A DNA stretch of 41,809 bases from JAPUIN01 sp041580375 (GTDB lineage Bacteria; Acidobacteriota; Polarisedimenticolia; Gp22-AA2), in NCBI GenBank assembly GCA_041580375.1, contig JBFGDZ010000006.1:1-41809 (forward strand). The letters run 5' to 3'. Shown here piece by piece: positions 1 through 12,465 of the stretch. Every line of letters begins with the position of its first letter. The stretch's first letter is position 1. A program made the position numbers and the translations under genes. The notes below the pieces were generated by a model. That model saw nothing but the letters and a program-made list of their open reading frames with translations. It searched no databases and was not told the DNA's origin.

Positions 1-26
1 GTGAACATATAGCGACCTTGACCCAT
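1..26 (-). CDS. Start of an unidentified gene, cut by the window edge
   Basis: On the minus strand an ATG at 26-24 opens a frame that reads MGQGRYMF before the window ends. A strong Shine-Dalgarno sequence, AAGGAG, lies about 8 bases upstream (around 36-41), and the position just downstream of dnaE on the same strand fits a next gene in the block. Eight codons are too few to identify the product. The 97 bases between this start and the dnaE stop show no clear terminator or promoter. Confidence 0.5.
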
Positions 27-123
27 CGAAACAACTCCTTTGCTACCTTACCCCCTGGATGACGCCGGCATGCCCGCGAACGCGGTTGGAAGGCTTGAGA
101 CTACGGGACTTCCGGCCTCAAAG

Positions 124-3596
<3,473 letters not shown>

Positions 3597-3606
<10 letters not shown>

Positions 3607-5174
3607 TCGATGGTCGAGGGAGGCTTGCTGCTGATGTCGTACACGACGCGATTGACGCCGCGGACGGTGTTGACGATGCGCGCGCTGACGGTCGCCAGAA
3701 ACTCGTCCGGGAGCCGGGCCCAGTCGGCGGTCATGAAATCGTCCGTCGTCACGGCGCGGAGGGCCAGCACGTTCTCGTAGGTGCGGTCATCTCCCATGAC
3801 CCCGACCGACTTCACGGGGAGGAGAACGGCGAATGCCTGCGCGATCTCCTCATACAGGCTCGGGGCGGTCCGCCCCGGAGTCCGCCTGAGCGCCGAGATG
3901 AAGATGTCGTCTGCCTGCCGCAGCAGATCCAGCCGTTCCCGGGTCACCTCGCCCAGGATCCGCACCGCGAGGCCCGGCCCCGGGAAGGGGTGGCGCATCA
4001 CCATCGATTCGTGCAGCCCCAGCTCACGCCCGACCCGGCGCACCTCATCCTTGAACAGCTCCCGGAGCGGCTCGACGAGCTGCAGCTTCATGCCGGAGGG
4101 GAGTCCCCCGACGTTGTGGTGTGTCTTGATCACGGCGGACGGACCCTTGTGCGACGTCGATTCGATGAGGTCCGGATACAGGGTCCCCTGGGCCAGAAAC
4201 TCGATGCGCCCCATCGTGCGCGCTTCCGCCTCGAAAACCTCGACGAAAACCCTGCCGATGACGCGCCGTTTCTCCTCGGGATCCTCCGTACCGGCCAGAG
4301 CCCCGAGGAAACGCTCCGTGGCGTCGACCGCGCGCACCGGCAGATGGTAGTCGCGCGTGAACGTCTCGATCACCTGCCGCGCCTCATCGAGGCGCAGCAG
4401 CCCGTTGTCGATGAAGAGACAGACGAGCCGATCCCCGATCGCCCGGTGAATGAGCAGGGCCGCGACGGCCGAATCGACGCCGCCGCTCAGTCCCGCCACG
4501 ACGCGTCCGGGGCCGACCCGATCCCGCACGGCGCGCACGGCCTCCTCGATCACCGACTCGGTGCGCCAGGCCCCGCTGCAGCCGCAGATCCCGTACAGGA
4601 AATTCCTCAGAATGGCGCGTCCGTGCCGCGTGTGGGCGACCTCGGGATGAAACTGGATACCGTACAGTTTCCGCGCCTCGTCCGCGAACGCCGCGCTCCG
4701 GGCATGGGTGCTGCGCGCGAGGGGCCGGCACCCCTCCGGCGGTGCCAGGATCTCGTCGCCGTGGCTCATCCAGACCGGCTGATCGCGCGGCGTGTCCCGG
4801 AACAGCGTCCCGTCCTCGAGGACCTCGAGCCGCGAAGGGCCGTACTCCCGCTCGCGCCCCGGCTCGACGCGACCCTCGAGAACGTGTGCCATGAGTTGCG
4901 CTCCGTAGCAGATCCCGAGCACCGGGATGCCCAGACCGAGGATTCCGGGATCGATCCGCGGCGCCCCGGGGGCGTAGACCGAGTCCGGCCCGCCGGAGAG
5001 AATGATCCCCTTCGGCGCCCGCGCGCGGATCTCGCCGGGTCCCCTCGTGCAGGGGATCAGCTCGCTGTAGACCTGCAGCTCACGGACGCGCCGGGCGATC
5101 AGCTGGCTGTACTGCGAGCCGAAATCGAGGATCAGGATCGTCTCGCGATCCTGAGCGATCGGCCGCGCGCTCAC
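3597..5174 (-). CDS. guaA: GMP synthase (glutamine-hydrolysing)
   Basis: It converts XMP to GMP with ATP and glutamine in purine synthesis. The 525-residue length is standard. The class I amidotransferase domain shows LSGGPDS, the nucleophile C89 in GICYGAQ, and H176/E178 in QFHPEV. The ATP-pyrophosphatase domain has the P-loop GLSGGVDS (around residues 228-235), and the C-terminal dimerisation domain ends in the typical SKPPSTIEWE. I chose GTG at 5174 because the amidotransferase fold begins right after it (ILILDFGSQYSQ) and its GTGA overlaps the holA stop by 4 bases. The reading frame stays open for another 392 codons upstream, but that stretch is a shadow of holA. Confidence 0.98.
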
Positions 5175-6196
5175 GCCGGGGTCCCCGCGAGGCGCCCGAC
5201 GCGGTGGATGAGCCGTTCCAGCGCGTGGGCAGGATTCCGTGATCCTCCGCCCTTGATCTCGCGGTCGGCCCGCAGGCAGAGTCGCAGCGCCTCGCGGAGC
5301 TGGGCGGGCGTGCTCGAGCCCACCTCGCGGTTGAAGCGCTCGATGCGGCCCGGATCGAGGCCGTAGAGCATCGTCGTCTCCCGCGGCGGCAGCCGGCGGC
5401 CGGCGGCGGATCGCGCCTTCAGGGCGGTGCGGACGTACCACGAGAACCCCCCCAGAAGGAGCAGGGGCTCCTCCCCGGCGCGCAGCAGGTCGCGCACCGC
5501 GCCGATGGCCGCGGCGCGCTCGCCCCGGATCATCTGCCGGGCCGCGGAGAACGCGTCGCCCAGGCGCGGGACGCCGGCCAGGATCTCGAGGTCCGCGGGC
5601 TCGATCGGGCGCGGCGCCCCGACGGAGCTCATCAGCTTCTCCAGCTCCCCGTCGAGCCGGGCGAGCCCCAGGCTCGCCGCGGCCGCTCCGATCGCCTCGG
5701 CCAGCTCGTCGCCGACGCCGTAGCCCCGCCCCCGCAGCCGCTCGACGATCCAGCGCGTCAGGCGCGCCTCGGACAGAGGCGTGCAGTCCACGCGGACGCA
5801 TCCGGCCTGCAGCGCCTTCCAGAAGGATCGGCGCCGGTCGAGCCGCACGGCGCTGAACACGAGACAGGTCCTCGGATTGGGATCGGCGAGGTAGGCCTTC
5901 AGGTCGTCGGCCGATTCGCAGCGCAGCCCGTCCGCCTCGCGCACCACGATCAGGCGGCGCTCCCCGGCCATCGGGAAGGTCGCGGCGGCGTCGAGCACCC
6001 CCGCCAGCGACGCCTCCGGGCCGCGGAGCACGTCCCGGTCCACGCCGCCCGAACCTTCCGGCTGGACCGCGGCGGACAGGAGGCGGATCGCCTCCTCGTG
6101 AAAGAAGCTCTCGTCCCCCTCGAGCAGATAGACCGCGTCGATCCGCCCGCGGACCAGTGTCTTCTGGAACTGGGCGAACGAGAGCGCGGCCGGCAT
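5171..6196 (-). CDS. holA: DNA polymerase III delta subunit (clamp loader)
   Basis: The 341-residue protein matches the delta subunit of the clamp loader, which opens the beta sliding clamp. The N-terminus (AVYLLEGDESFFHEEAIR) is the family's opening strand and helix. The middle has the decayed AAA+ layout with no Walker A motif, as expected for delta. The C-terminal helical region includes LLLLGGFSWYVRTALK. Conservation in this family is low, so the call also leans on context: leuS-lptE-holA is a recurrent order in Gram-negative bacteria. It starts 6 bases after the lptE stop and overlaps guaA by 4 bases, so translation is probably coupled. Confidence 0.9.
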   Translation of the reverse strand: MPAALSFAQFQKTLVRGRIDAVYLLEGDESFFHEEAIRLLSAAVQPEGSGGVDRDVLRGPEASLAGVLDAAATFPMAGERRLIVVREADGLRCESADDLKAYLADPNPRTCLVFSAVRLDRRRSFWKALQAGCVRVDCTPLSEARLTRWIVERLRGRGYGVGDELAEAIGAAAASLGLARLDGELEKLMSSVGAPRPIEPADLEILAGVPRLGDAFSAARQMIRGERAAAIGAVRDLLRAGEEPLLLLGGFSWYVRTALKARSAAGRRLPPRETTMLYGLDPGRIERFNREVGSSTPAQLREALRLCLRADREIKGGGSRNPAHALERLIHRVGRLAGTPA

Positions 6197-6202
6197 CGGC
6201 GA

Positions 6203-6784
6203 TCAGAACCCCTCGAGGATGGAGCTGACGACGCTGCGGGCGAAGTCGGTCGCGACATCGTCGATGGCGAGGATCTCCTGGTCGACGAAGGCGCCCGGGC
6301 TCGAGGGGACGTCGTACTGTCCGCGGAAGAAGAAGTGATCGTCCTCCCACAGGAGACGGTCCGTCCGCGCCTCGCGCAGCACGACGCTCGCGGTGATCCG
6401 GATCTCGTAGCGCGACGCCCGGCCCAGCTCGCTCACGACGACCGGATTGGACGTGTAGCCCAGGATGACGCCCATGAGAACGGCGTCGGCCCCCTCCTCC
6501 CCGGGAAGGATGCGGATCCGCCCCCGCGTGCTGAACTCGTCGATGACGTGCTCCGTGATGCGCTGCTCCAGGTCGGGCCGGTTGGTGCGGTTCACGAAGA
6601 TCGGAATGCCGATCGTCTGGACGCCCTGCGGCAGGGCCACCGACCTCCCCGAGAGCGTGTACCCGCAGCCGTGGAAACTGAACGAGGCCAGCAGGGCCGG
6701 CACGAGCCAGGAGATGGCCGCCGCGACCCCGCGCGGCGGCCGCCGGTCGGGCGCGATCCGATGTCGTCCGGACATACGAGGCAT
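6203..6784 (-). CDS. lptE: LptE-like LPS assembly lipoprotein
   Basis: This 193-residue lipoprotein is the probable outer-membrane partner of LptD in LPS insertion. A basic N-terminus and hydrophobic stretch (residues about 19-37) lead to a lipobox-like FHGC with C40 as the lipidation site; F at -3 is not consensus. The mature part starts GYTLSGR, then IGIPIFVNRTNRPDLEQRITEHV, the signature of the LptE/RlpB family (DUF4136-like folds lack it). Its place between leuS and holA is the classic lptE position. If correct, the organism has an LptD/E machine and hence an outer membrane with LPS or a similar glycolipid. Confidence 0.85.
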   Translation of the reverse strand: MPRMSGRHRIAPDRRPPRGVAAAISWLVPALLASFSFHGCGYTLSGRSVALPQGVQTIGIPIFVNRTNRPDLEQRITEHVIDEFSTRGRIRILPGEEGADAVLMGVILGYTSNPVVVSELGRASRYEIRITASVVLREARTDRLLWEDDHFFFRGQYDVPSSPGAFVDQEILAIDDVATDFARSVVSSILEGF

Positions 6785-6800
6785 TATACCGTGGCGGTTC

Positions 6801-9308
6801 TCATCCCACGACGATGTTCAGCAGCCTGCCCGGCAGATAGATCGTCTTGCGGATGGTTCGTCCGCCGATGTGGGCCGCCACCCGTTCGTCGGCGCGCGCC
6901 AGCGCCAGGATCTCCTCCTCGGGGAGGGCGGGCGGCACGCGCAGATGGGCGCGCACGCGGCCGTTCACCTGGACCACGACCTCGACCTCCTCCTCCCGCA
7001 GCCAGTCCTCGTCCAACTCGGGCCAGGGCTGGTCGACGGCGAACCCCTCCCCTCCGAGAAGGCTCCACAGCTCCTCCGAGATGTGCGGAGCGAACGGCTG
7101 CAGGAGGAGCGCCATCGTCCGCCCGACCTCCTTGAGGAACGGCTCGTCGCCGGACTGCGGCTCCCTGACGAACTCCGCCGTCTCGTTGAGCAGCTCCATG
7201 ATCGCCGCCACGGGCGTGTTCAGATGCAGCCTCTTGTCGATGTCGATGGTGACCCGCTGGATCGTCTGGTGGACCTTCCGCCTCAGAGCCGAGCGGCGCG
7301 GATCGTCGCGGCCGTCGGACGGGGCGGGCAGGTGGGCCCGGGCGAGCGCCTCAGCCCGCGGCACGAGGAGACGCCAGATCTTGTCCAGGAACCGGAAGCA
7401 CCCCTCCACGCCCCGCTCGTCCCATTCCAGGTCCTTCACCGGCGGCGCGGCGAACAGCGTGAACAGCCGGGTGGTGTCCGCGCCGTAGCGCCGGATCATG
7501 TCGTCCGGATCGACGATGTTCCCCTTTGACTTGGACATGGCCGTGCCGCCTTTGAGCACCATGCCCTGGCACACCAGGTCGCGCACCGGCTCGCCCGCCC
7601 CGGTCAGTCCGAGATCGCGCATCACCTTGGAGAAGAACCGGCAGTAGATGAGGTGCATGGTGGCGTGCGTGATCCCTCCGATGTACAGGTCGATGGGAAA
7701 CCACCCGTCGACGATCCCCGGATCGAACGGCCGGCTCGCATTGTGCGGATCGCAGTACCGGAAGAAATACCAGGAAGAATCGACGAACGTGTCCATCGTG
7801 TCGGTCTCGCGCCGGCCGGGCGCGCCGCAACGGGGGCAATCGGCCCGCACGAACGACTCGACCCTCTCCAGCGGACTCCCGCCGACCCCCGTCAGCGGCG
7901 CGTCGGCGGGAAGCAGCACCGGCAGGTCCTTCTCCGGAACCGGCACGGTTCCGCACGCGTCGCAGTAAATGATCGGGATCGGCGTTCCCCAGTAGCGCTG
8001 GCGCGAGATGCCCCAGTCCAGGATGCGGTAATTCACGCGGGCGCGCGCGAAGCCGCTCTTCTCTCCCTCCTCGCCCATCCTCCGGCGCGCCTCGTCGGAT
8101 GTCAGACCGCTGAAGGCGCCGGAATCGACGAGAACGCCGTCCTCGACCATCGCCGATGCGGGGGGCGTCGCGGCCGGACCGTCGCCGCCCGGCCGGACGA
8201 TGACGGGACGGATCGGCAGCCCGTACTTGCGGGCGAATTCGAGATCCCGCTCGTCGTGGGCCGGAACGGCCATGATCGCTCCGGTGCCGTACTCCATCAG
8301 CACGAAGTTGGAGACGAACACGCTGAGGGTCTCCCCGCTGTACGGGTTGCGCACCTTGAGGCCGGTGTCGATTCCCTCTTTCTCCTCCGTCGCCGCGTCC
8401 TGACGAGATCCCGCGCGCGCGCTCATCCTCTTGATGAACGCGTCGAGCGCGGCCCGAGGGGCCCCCCGGCGGGGTGCTTTGTCGAGGATCGGATGCCCCG
8501 CCGCCACGACGCAGAAGGTAGCCCCGAAAATCGTGTCGAGGCGCGTGGTGAAGACCTCCAGGCCATCCCCCGTCTCACGGCCCCGCTGGTCGAGCACCGG
8601 GAAGATAACGGTCGCCCCCTCGCTGCGGCCGATCCAGTTGCGCTGCATCGTCCGCACGCGATCGGGCCACCCCGTCAGGTTCTCCAGCTCCGCGTGCAGC
8701 TCCTCGGCGTAACGGGTGATGCGCAGGAACCACTGATCGAGCTCCTTGAGGACGACCTCGGACTCGCATCGCCAGCAGCGGCCCGCCTCCACCTGCTCAT
8801 TGGCGAGGACGGTCCGGCACGAGGCGCACCAGTTCACCGAGCGGCGGCTCCGGTAGGCGAGATCGCGCTCCAGCATCTTGATGAAGAACCACTGATTCCA
8901 GCGGTAATAATCGGGGCGGTGCGCCGCGATCTCCCGGGTCCAGTCATACGAGAGGCCGAGGCGCTTCAATTGCTCCCGCATCGCGGCGATGTTGTCCTCG
9001 GTCCACCGGGCCGGCGGAGTGCCGTGCTTGATCGCGGCGTTCTCGGCGGGCAGGCCGAACGAATCCCAGCCCATCGGGTGAAGGACCTCGCGACCCCGCA
9101 TGCGCTGGAACCGGGCCACGGCATCGCCGATCGAATAGTTGCGCACGTGGCCCATGTGCAGGCGGCCCGACGGATAGGGAAGCATCTCGAGGCAGTAGAA
9201 CGGGCGCCGGCCCGGTCGGACGGGGGATGCGTAGGTCGAGTCCCCTTCCCAGCGGGCCTGCCACCGACGCTCGATCTCGTCGAAACGATCCCTGTAATCC
9301 CCGGACAT
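6801..9308 (-). CDS. leuS: Leucyl-tRNA synthetase
   Basis: A class I aminoacyl-tRNA synthetase that charges tRNA-Leu. The HIGH motif appears as HMGH (residues 51-54, within YPSGRLHMGHVRN) and the KMSKS motif as AMSKSKGN with K595 region (M591 onward). The CP1 editing domain lies between them, and a Cys pair in CDACGTVPVPE and CPRCG marks the LeuS zinc-binding insert. The C-terminus (VVVQVNGRVRAHLRVP) is the typical LeuS tail. Length (835) is normal. ATG at 9308 has GAGGGG about 4 bases upstream. It is first in the minus-strand block; lptE follows after 16 bases. A TAGAAT (9364-9359) could be its -10 box, but no matching -35 is visible. Confidence 0.98.
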   Translation of the reverse strand: MSGDYRDRFDEIERRWQARWEGDSTYASPVRPGRRPFYCLEMLPYPSGRLHMGHVRNYSIGDAVARFQRMRGREVLHPMGWDSFGLPAENAAIKHGTPPARWTEDNIAAMREQLKRLGLSYDWTREIAAHRPDYYRWNQWFFIKMLERDLAYRSRRSVNWCASCRTVLANEQVEAGRCWRCESEVVLKELDQWFLRITRYAEELHAELENLTGWPDRVRTMQRNWIGRSEGATVIFPVLDQRGRETGDGLEVFTTRLDTIFGATFCVVAAGHPILDKAPRRGAPRAALDAFIKRMSARAGSRQDAATEEKEGIDTGLKVRNPYSGETLSVFVSNFVLMEYGTGAIMAVPAHDERDLEFARKYGLPIRPVIVRPGGDGPAATPPASAMVEDGVLVDSGAFSGLTSDEARRRMGEEGEKSGFARARVNYRILDWGISRQRYWGTPIPIIYCDACGTVPVPEKDLPVLLPADAPLTGVGGSPLERVESFVRADCPRCGAPGRRETDTMDTFVDSSWYFFRYCDPHNASRPFDPGIVDGWFPIDLYIGGITHATMHLIYCRFFSKVMRDLGLTGAGEPVRDLVCQGMVLKGGTAMSKSKGNIVDPDDMIRRYGADTTRLFTLFAAPPVKDLEWDERGVEGCFRFLDKIWRLLVPRAEALARAHLPAPSDGRDDPRRSALRRKVHQTIQRVTIDIDKRLHLNTPVAAIMELLNETAEFVREPQSGDEPFLKEVGRTMALLLQPFAPHISEELWSLLGGEGFAVDQPWPELDEDWLREEEVEVVVQVNGRVRAHLRVPPALPEEEILALARADERVAAHIGGRTIRKTIYLPGRLLNIVVG

Positions 9309-9446
9309 CGACCCCTCAAGGCGGTCCGCGGCTCTGCGTCCCGCCGCGGAAGGCGCGTATTCTATCAGGGTTCCGCGCGCCTCCCCGTCCCCTGAGCGTC
9401 GTCGATCTCAACTTCGTAATCGCGTCCGAATCCCACCTGCCCGTTC

Positions 9447-9474
9447 TTGCGGTGATCTTCACGGAACATATATT
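9447..9474 (+). promoter_or_regulatory. Candidate sigma-70 promoter for the peptide/polysaccharide array
   Basis: In the divergent gap between leuS and the first plus-strand gene, TTGCGG (9447-9452) and TATATT (9469-9474) are separated by 16 bases. This AT-rich patch stands out in very GC-rich DNA and lies 36 bases before the ATG at 9511. A strong Shine-Dalgarno GGAGGGAG (9499-9506) follows. It is the only plausible promoter I see before a 25.6 kb co-directional gene array. Confidence 0.5.
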
Positions 9475-9510
9475 CCCTGAGCCGAAGGGTCTGTTTTCGG
9501 AGGGAGATCG

Positions 9511-10659
9511 ATGCATTCAATCCCGGAACCGCGGCCCCTGTCTGCGCCGACCGTCGATGGAGCCGCCGGACTTCCGCTGCCGGCCCTGCTCGCCGCGCCG
9601 CAGGCGCCGATCGATGCGATCCGCGGTTCCCTGCGCCGGCTCGAGCCCGCCGGAACGGCCGTTCTCCTCGAAACGCTCGCCCATCACCGAATCGACGGCC
9701 TGGCCCACCGATCGATCGCGCGACTGCCGCGAGGCGAGGTCCACCCCTGGCTCCGCGCGAGCCTGAGACGCCGGCACCAGCGGCAGGCCGCCGCCACGCT
9801 CGCGCAGGGTCTCGCGCTGGCCGACGTCCTCGACGCTCTCTGGCGAGCGCGCGTCCCCGTCATCGTCATGCGGGGACTGCGCACCATCGAGATGGTGTAC
9901 CGCGATGCGGGCGCGCGCCCGTTCGAGGATCACGATCTGCTCGTGCTGCCGGGCGATCACCCGACGGCCCGGCGCCTCCTGGCACGCACCGGCTTCCGCG
10001 AGGAAACGATCGGGCTGCACCGGCGCGGCGGCGTCCTGATCGATCTGCACACCGATCCCCTCGGCGCCCGCCGGCGTCCGACCCGGGAGGCTCTGCTGCC
10101 GATCGACACCCCGGCCCTGTTCGATCGCTCGAGGCCGGGGTGGGTCGCCGGGTCCCCCTCCCTCCTTCTGGATACGGAGGACGAGCTTCTCCTGACGGCC
10201 GTCCATCTCGTGAAGCATTCCTTCGATCGCCTGATCCGCACCGCCGACCTGGCCCATCTGATCGCGACGCACGGATCGTCCCTCGATTGGGAGACCGTGC
10301 GACGGCGCACGCGTCCGGGAGCGCTGCGACGGGTGGTCGCCTGGGCGCTCGAGGCCGCCGCGCGGTTGGGCGCGCGGGTGCCGTCCGACCTGCTTCCCCG
10401 CGGACCGGCGGGCGCACTCGAGAGGCTGCTCAGGGACCGCGCTCTCGATCTCCGGCCGCTTCCGTACTGCGGCGATCTGCTTCTGGCGCTGGCGGCGCCC
10501 GGCTGGGCGGCGCGCGCCCGTTTTCTCATCGACGCATTCCTGCCGGCCGGCGAGGCCCCCCGCGAAGGATGGGAGCGCGTGGCCACCCTGCCCGGACGAA
10601 CGCTGAATCTGATGAGGCAGGCCGCCTGGCAGATCTCATCGAGGAGAAAAGCACGATGA
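9511..10659 (+). CDS. Nucleotidyltransferase-family protein (PF14907-like), RiPP-associated
   Basis: The 382-residue protein resembles the uncharacterised nucleotidyltransferases (NTP_transf_5) found beside PqqD, HPr-kinase-like and maturation genes in peptide clusters. The visible core is VIVMRGLRTIEMVY, then ARPFEDHDLLVLPGD, where D140 and D142 would be the paired metal ligands, and GGVLIDLHTDPLG (D178, H180). The substrate is unknown; members are suspected of adding a nucleotide to a peptide, but I know of no settled function for this one. It begins with an excellent ribosome binding site (GGAGGGAG) and its stop overlaps the next gene's ATG by 4 bases (ATGA), which ties it to the PqqD/radical SAM genes. 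Confidence 0.75.
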   Translation: MHSIPEPRPLSAPTVDGAAGLPLPALLAAPQAPIDAIRGSLRRLEPAGTAVLLETLAHHRIDGLAHRSIARLPRGEVHPWLRASLRRRHQRQAAATLAQGLALADVLDALWRARVPVIVMRGLRTIEMVYRDAGARPFEDHDLLVLPGDHPTARRLLARTGFREETIGLHRRGGVLIDLHTDPLGARRRPTREALLPIDTPALFDRSRPGWVAGSPSLLLDTEDELLLTAVHLVKHSFDRLIRTADLAHLIATHGSSLDWETVRRRTRPGALRRVVAWALEAAARLGARVPSDLLPRGPAGALERLLRDRALDLRPLPYCGDLLLALAAPGWAARARFLIDAFLPAGEAPREGWERVATLPGRTLNLMRQAAWQISSRRKAR

Positions 10660-10973
10660 ACCCTGAACGGGAGGAGAGACTCACGCTGCGTGCCTCGGAC
10701 GACGTGGTCGCGCGCACCATCGCGGGGGAGCACCTGCTGGTTCCCGTACGCAACGGGACGGCCTCGATGGATTGCATCTACACGGCGAATGAGGCGGGAA
10801 GCCTGATCTTCCGTCTTCTCGACGGACGGCGGGACGAGGCGGCCATCGCGCGCATCGTCCACCGCGAGTTCGAGATTCCGATGGAGCAGGCCCTCGCGGA
10901 CGTCCGCGAGTTCCTGCGGTGCCTGTGCGAGGCGGGTCTCGCCGTCGCGGCGAGCGAGGAGGTGGAGCCGTGA
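10656..10973 (+). CDS. PqqD-like peptide chaperone (RiPP recognition element)
   Basis: A 105-residue protein of the PqqD family. These small winged-helix proteins bind the leader of a precursor peptide and present it to a radical SAM enzyme. The match rests on size, on the sequence ANEAGSLIFRLLDGRRDEA followed by IVHREFEIPMEQALADV and on the ending FLRCLCEAGL, which is the typical PqqD C-terminal helix pattern. It sits directly between the nucleotidyltransferase and the radical SAM gene with 4-base overlaps on both sides (ATGA and GTGA). This is not a PQQ operon: no pqqA/B/C/E set is present. Confidence 0.82.
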   Translation: MNPEREERLTLRASDDVVARTIAGEHLLVPVRNGTASMDCIYTANEAGSLIFRLLDGRRDEAAIARIVHREFEIPMEQALADVREFLRCLCEAGLAVAASEEVEP

Positions 10974-12268
10974 GTCCCGTCCGCGAGATCTCCTACGCCG
11001 AGTTCGGCACCCGTCTGAGCAGGACCTGCGCGCCGGGCCGCGTGCCGCTGAGCGGTTCGATGGAGATCACGTTTCGCTGCAATCTCCGATGCGTGCATTG
11101 CTACATCCCCGATTACTCGGGCCGCGGCGAGATGAGCGGAGCCGAGATCGGGCGGATCATCGACGAGGCCGTCGACGAGGGATGCCTTTACCTTCTGCTG
11201 ACGGGAGGGGAGATCCTGTGCCGCCCGGATTTTCCCGAGATCTACGTGCACGCCAAACGGCGCGGGCTGCTCATCACCCTGTACTCGAACGGAGTCCTCG
11301 TGGACGATCGGATCGCCGACCTGCTGGCCGAGTACCCGCCCCACGGGATCGAGTTCACCCTGTACGGGCTCTCCGACGAGACCTATCTCAGGACCACGGG
11401 CTTTCCCGGCCGGTTCAGCCGCGTGCGGGAGGGGATCCATCGACTGCTCGCCCGCCGCGTCCCGCTCTCGCTCAAGGCCGTGGCCATGGAGCCTCTCGCC
11501 GGAGAGATCGAGGCGATGAAGTCGTACGCGGCGTCGCTCGGGGTGCCGTTCCGATATGACCCGATCATCCACGGCCGTTTGGACGGAAGTCTGGCACCGA
11601 CCGGAGCGCGCTCGACGCCGCGCGTGGTGGCGGATCTCGATGCGCATGATCCCGAAAGGCTCGGGGAATGGCTCAAGTATTACAAGGCGCTCGTCCGGGA
11701 CGCGCGCCCCTCCTCCCGGTTGCTCTCGTGCGGAGCGGGACTCAACTCGTTTCACGTCGATCCGAAAGGGACACTGCTGTCCTGCGAGGCCCTGCCTCTC
11801 AATGGATACGACCTGCGGCGCGGATCCTTCCGCGAGGGCTGGTACGGGATCGTGGGAGAGATTCGCGATCGCCAGGCGTCCGCGGTGAACGTCTGCGCGC
11901 CCTGCGAACTGAAGTCGATGTGCGATCGCTGTCCCGCGACCGCCACGCTCGAAACGGGCAGCCCGGACGGGTGGATCCCCTACTACTGCGAGGTGACCCA
12001 CCGCAGGGCTGCGATCCTCGAGGAAGAGCTCGGCGACCACGAGAAAGCGGAGCGCTATCGCGCGCATGCCCTGAAGGTCGCGGCGGGATGGACGCCTCCG
12101 GGCGCCATCCTGCCGCGCTCCGGCGCAGCCGCCGGGCTCTCATGCTCGGGGGGAGGCTGCGCCGAAGGGGGGTGCGGCAAGCCCGCGGGCCCGATCCCCG
12201 TCCGCCCGCCCGCGCGCGCCTCACAGAATGAACGCACTCAATCCACCGTCGAGGAGGTGAACCGATGA
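10970..12268 (+). CDS. Radical SAM/SPASM peptide maturase
   Basis: A 432-residue radical SAM enzyme. The 4Fe-4S/SAM motif is CNLRCVHCY (C37, C41, C44), followed by the GGE-type motif LLTGGEILCRPDF. A SPASM domain supplies C254, C272, C309, C312, C318, C321 and C340 for auxiliary clusters. SPASM maturases typically cross-link or epimerise residues in ribosomal peptides. The tail beyond residue 390 is odd: a Gly/Cys segment with C392, C397 and C402, then a Pro/Arg-rich end. I chose GTG at 10970, which gives a GTGA overlap with the PqqD gene and has GAGGAGGTGG upstream; an ATG at 10919 would add 17 residues. Its stop overlaps the precursor ATG by 4 bases. The product chemistry cannot be read from sequence. 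Confidence 0.9.
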   Translation: MSPVREISYAEFGTRLSRTCAPGRVPLSGSMEITFRCNLRCVHCYIPDYSGRGEMSGAEIGRIIDEAVDEGCLYLLLTGGEILCRPDFPEIYVHAKRRGLLITLYSNGVLVDDRIADLLAEYPPHGIEFTLYGLSDETYLRTTGFPGRFSRVREGIHRLLARRVPLSLKAVAMEPLAGEIEAMKSYAASLGVPFRYDPIIHGRLDGSLAPTGARSTPRVVADLDAHDPERLGEWLKYYKALVRDARPSSRLLSCGAGLNSFHVDPKGTLLSCEALPLNGYDLRRGSFREGWYGIVGEIRDRQASAVNVCAPCELKSMCDRCPATATLETGSPDGWIPYYCEVTHRRAAILEEELGDHEKAERYRAHALKVAAGWTPPGAILPRSGAAAGLSCSGGGCAEGGCGKPAGPIPVRPPARASQNERTQSTVEEVNR

Positions 12269-12465
12269 GTACGCACAACGAGGACCGGCCGCAGTCCGTG
12301 ACGCGCGGGCGCCGCGCGTACGAGCCGCCGCGGCTGACGCGGATCCATCTGGTGCCCGACGAGGCGGTGCTCGCGTCGTGCAAGAACAACGTCACCGCCG
12401 GACCCACCGGGATCGCCGGGAAGTGCGTCGGGTCCCCATCCACGTGCTTCCAGAATGCCTCCTGA
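12265..12465 (+). CDS. Candidate RiPP precursor peptide with three-cysteine core
   Basis: A 66-residue peptide with a strong ribosome binding site (GAGGAGGTGA, 12251-12260) and a start that overlaps the radical SAM stop. The N-terminal half is charged and leader-like, ending in YEPPRLTRIHLVPDEAVLAS. The C-terminal half is small, polar and Cys-containing: C39, C54 and C61 with GPTG between, ending in a free Ser66 (…CFQNAS). Placement immediately after PqqD and radical SAM genes and before a kinase is the reason to call it a substrate. There is no Gly-Gly cleavage site. I recall similar short peptides with a DEAVL-x-x-C-K element beside radical SAM genes, but cannot verify that here. Modification sites are unknown. 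Confidence 0.78.
   Translation: MSTHNEDRPQSVTRGRRAYEPPRLTRIHLVPDEAVLASCKNNVTAGPTGIAGKCVGSPSTCFQNAS

Noticed and set aside
74..85. A terminator hairpin after dnaE (CCGC/GCGG)
   Set aside because: Short stem with no T-run; not convincing.
5175..6350. A 392-codon upstream extension of guaA, which would suggest a fusion
   Set aside because: It overlaps holA and is Arg/Gly/Pro-rich. GuaA of normal length starts at 5174 with a 4-base overlap.
10656..12268. A PQQ biosynthesis operon (pqqD-pqqE)
   Set aside because: No pqqA, pqqB or pqqC is present, and the peptide lacks the Glu-x3-Tyr motif of PqqA.
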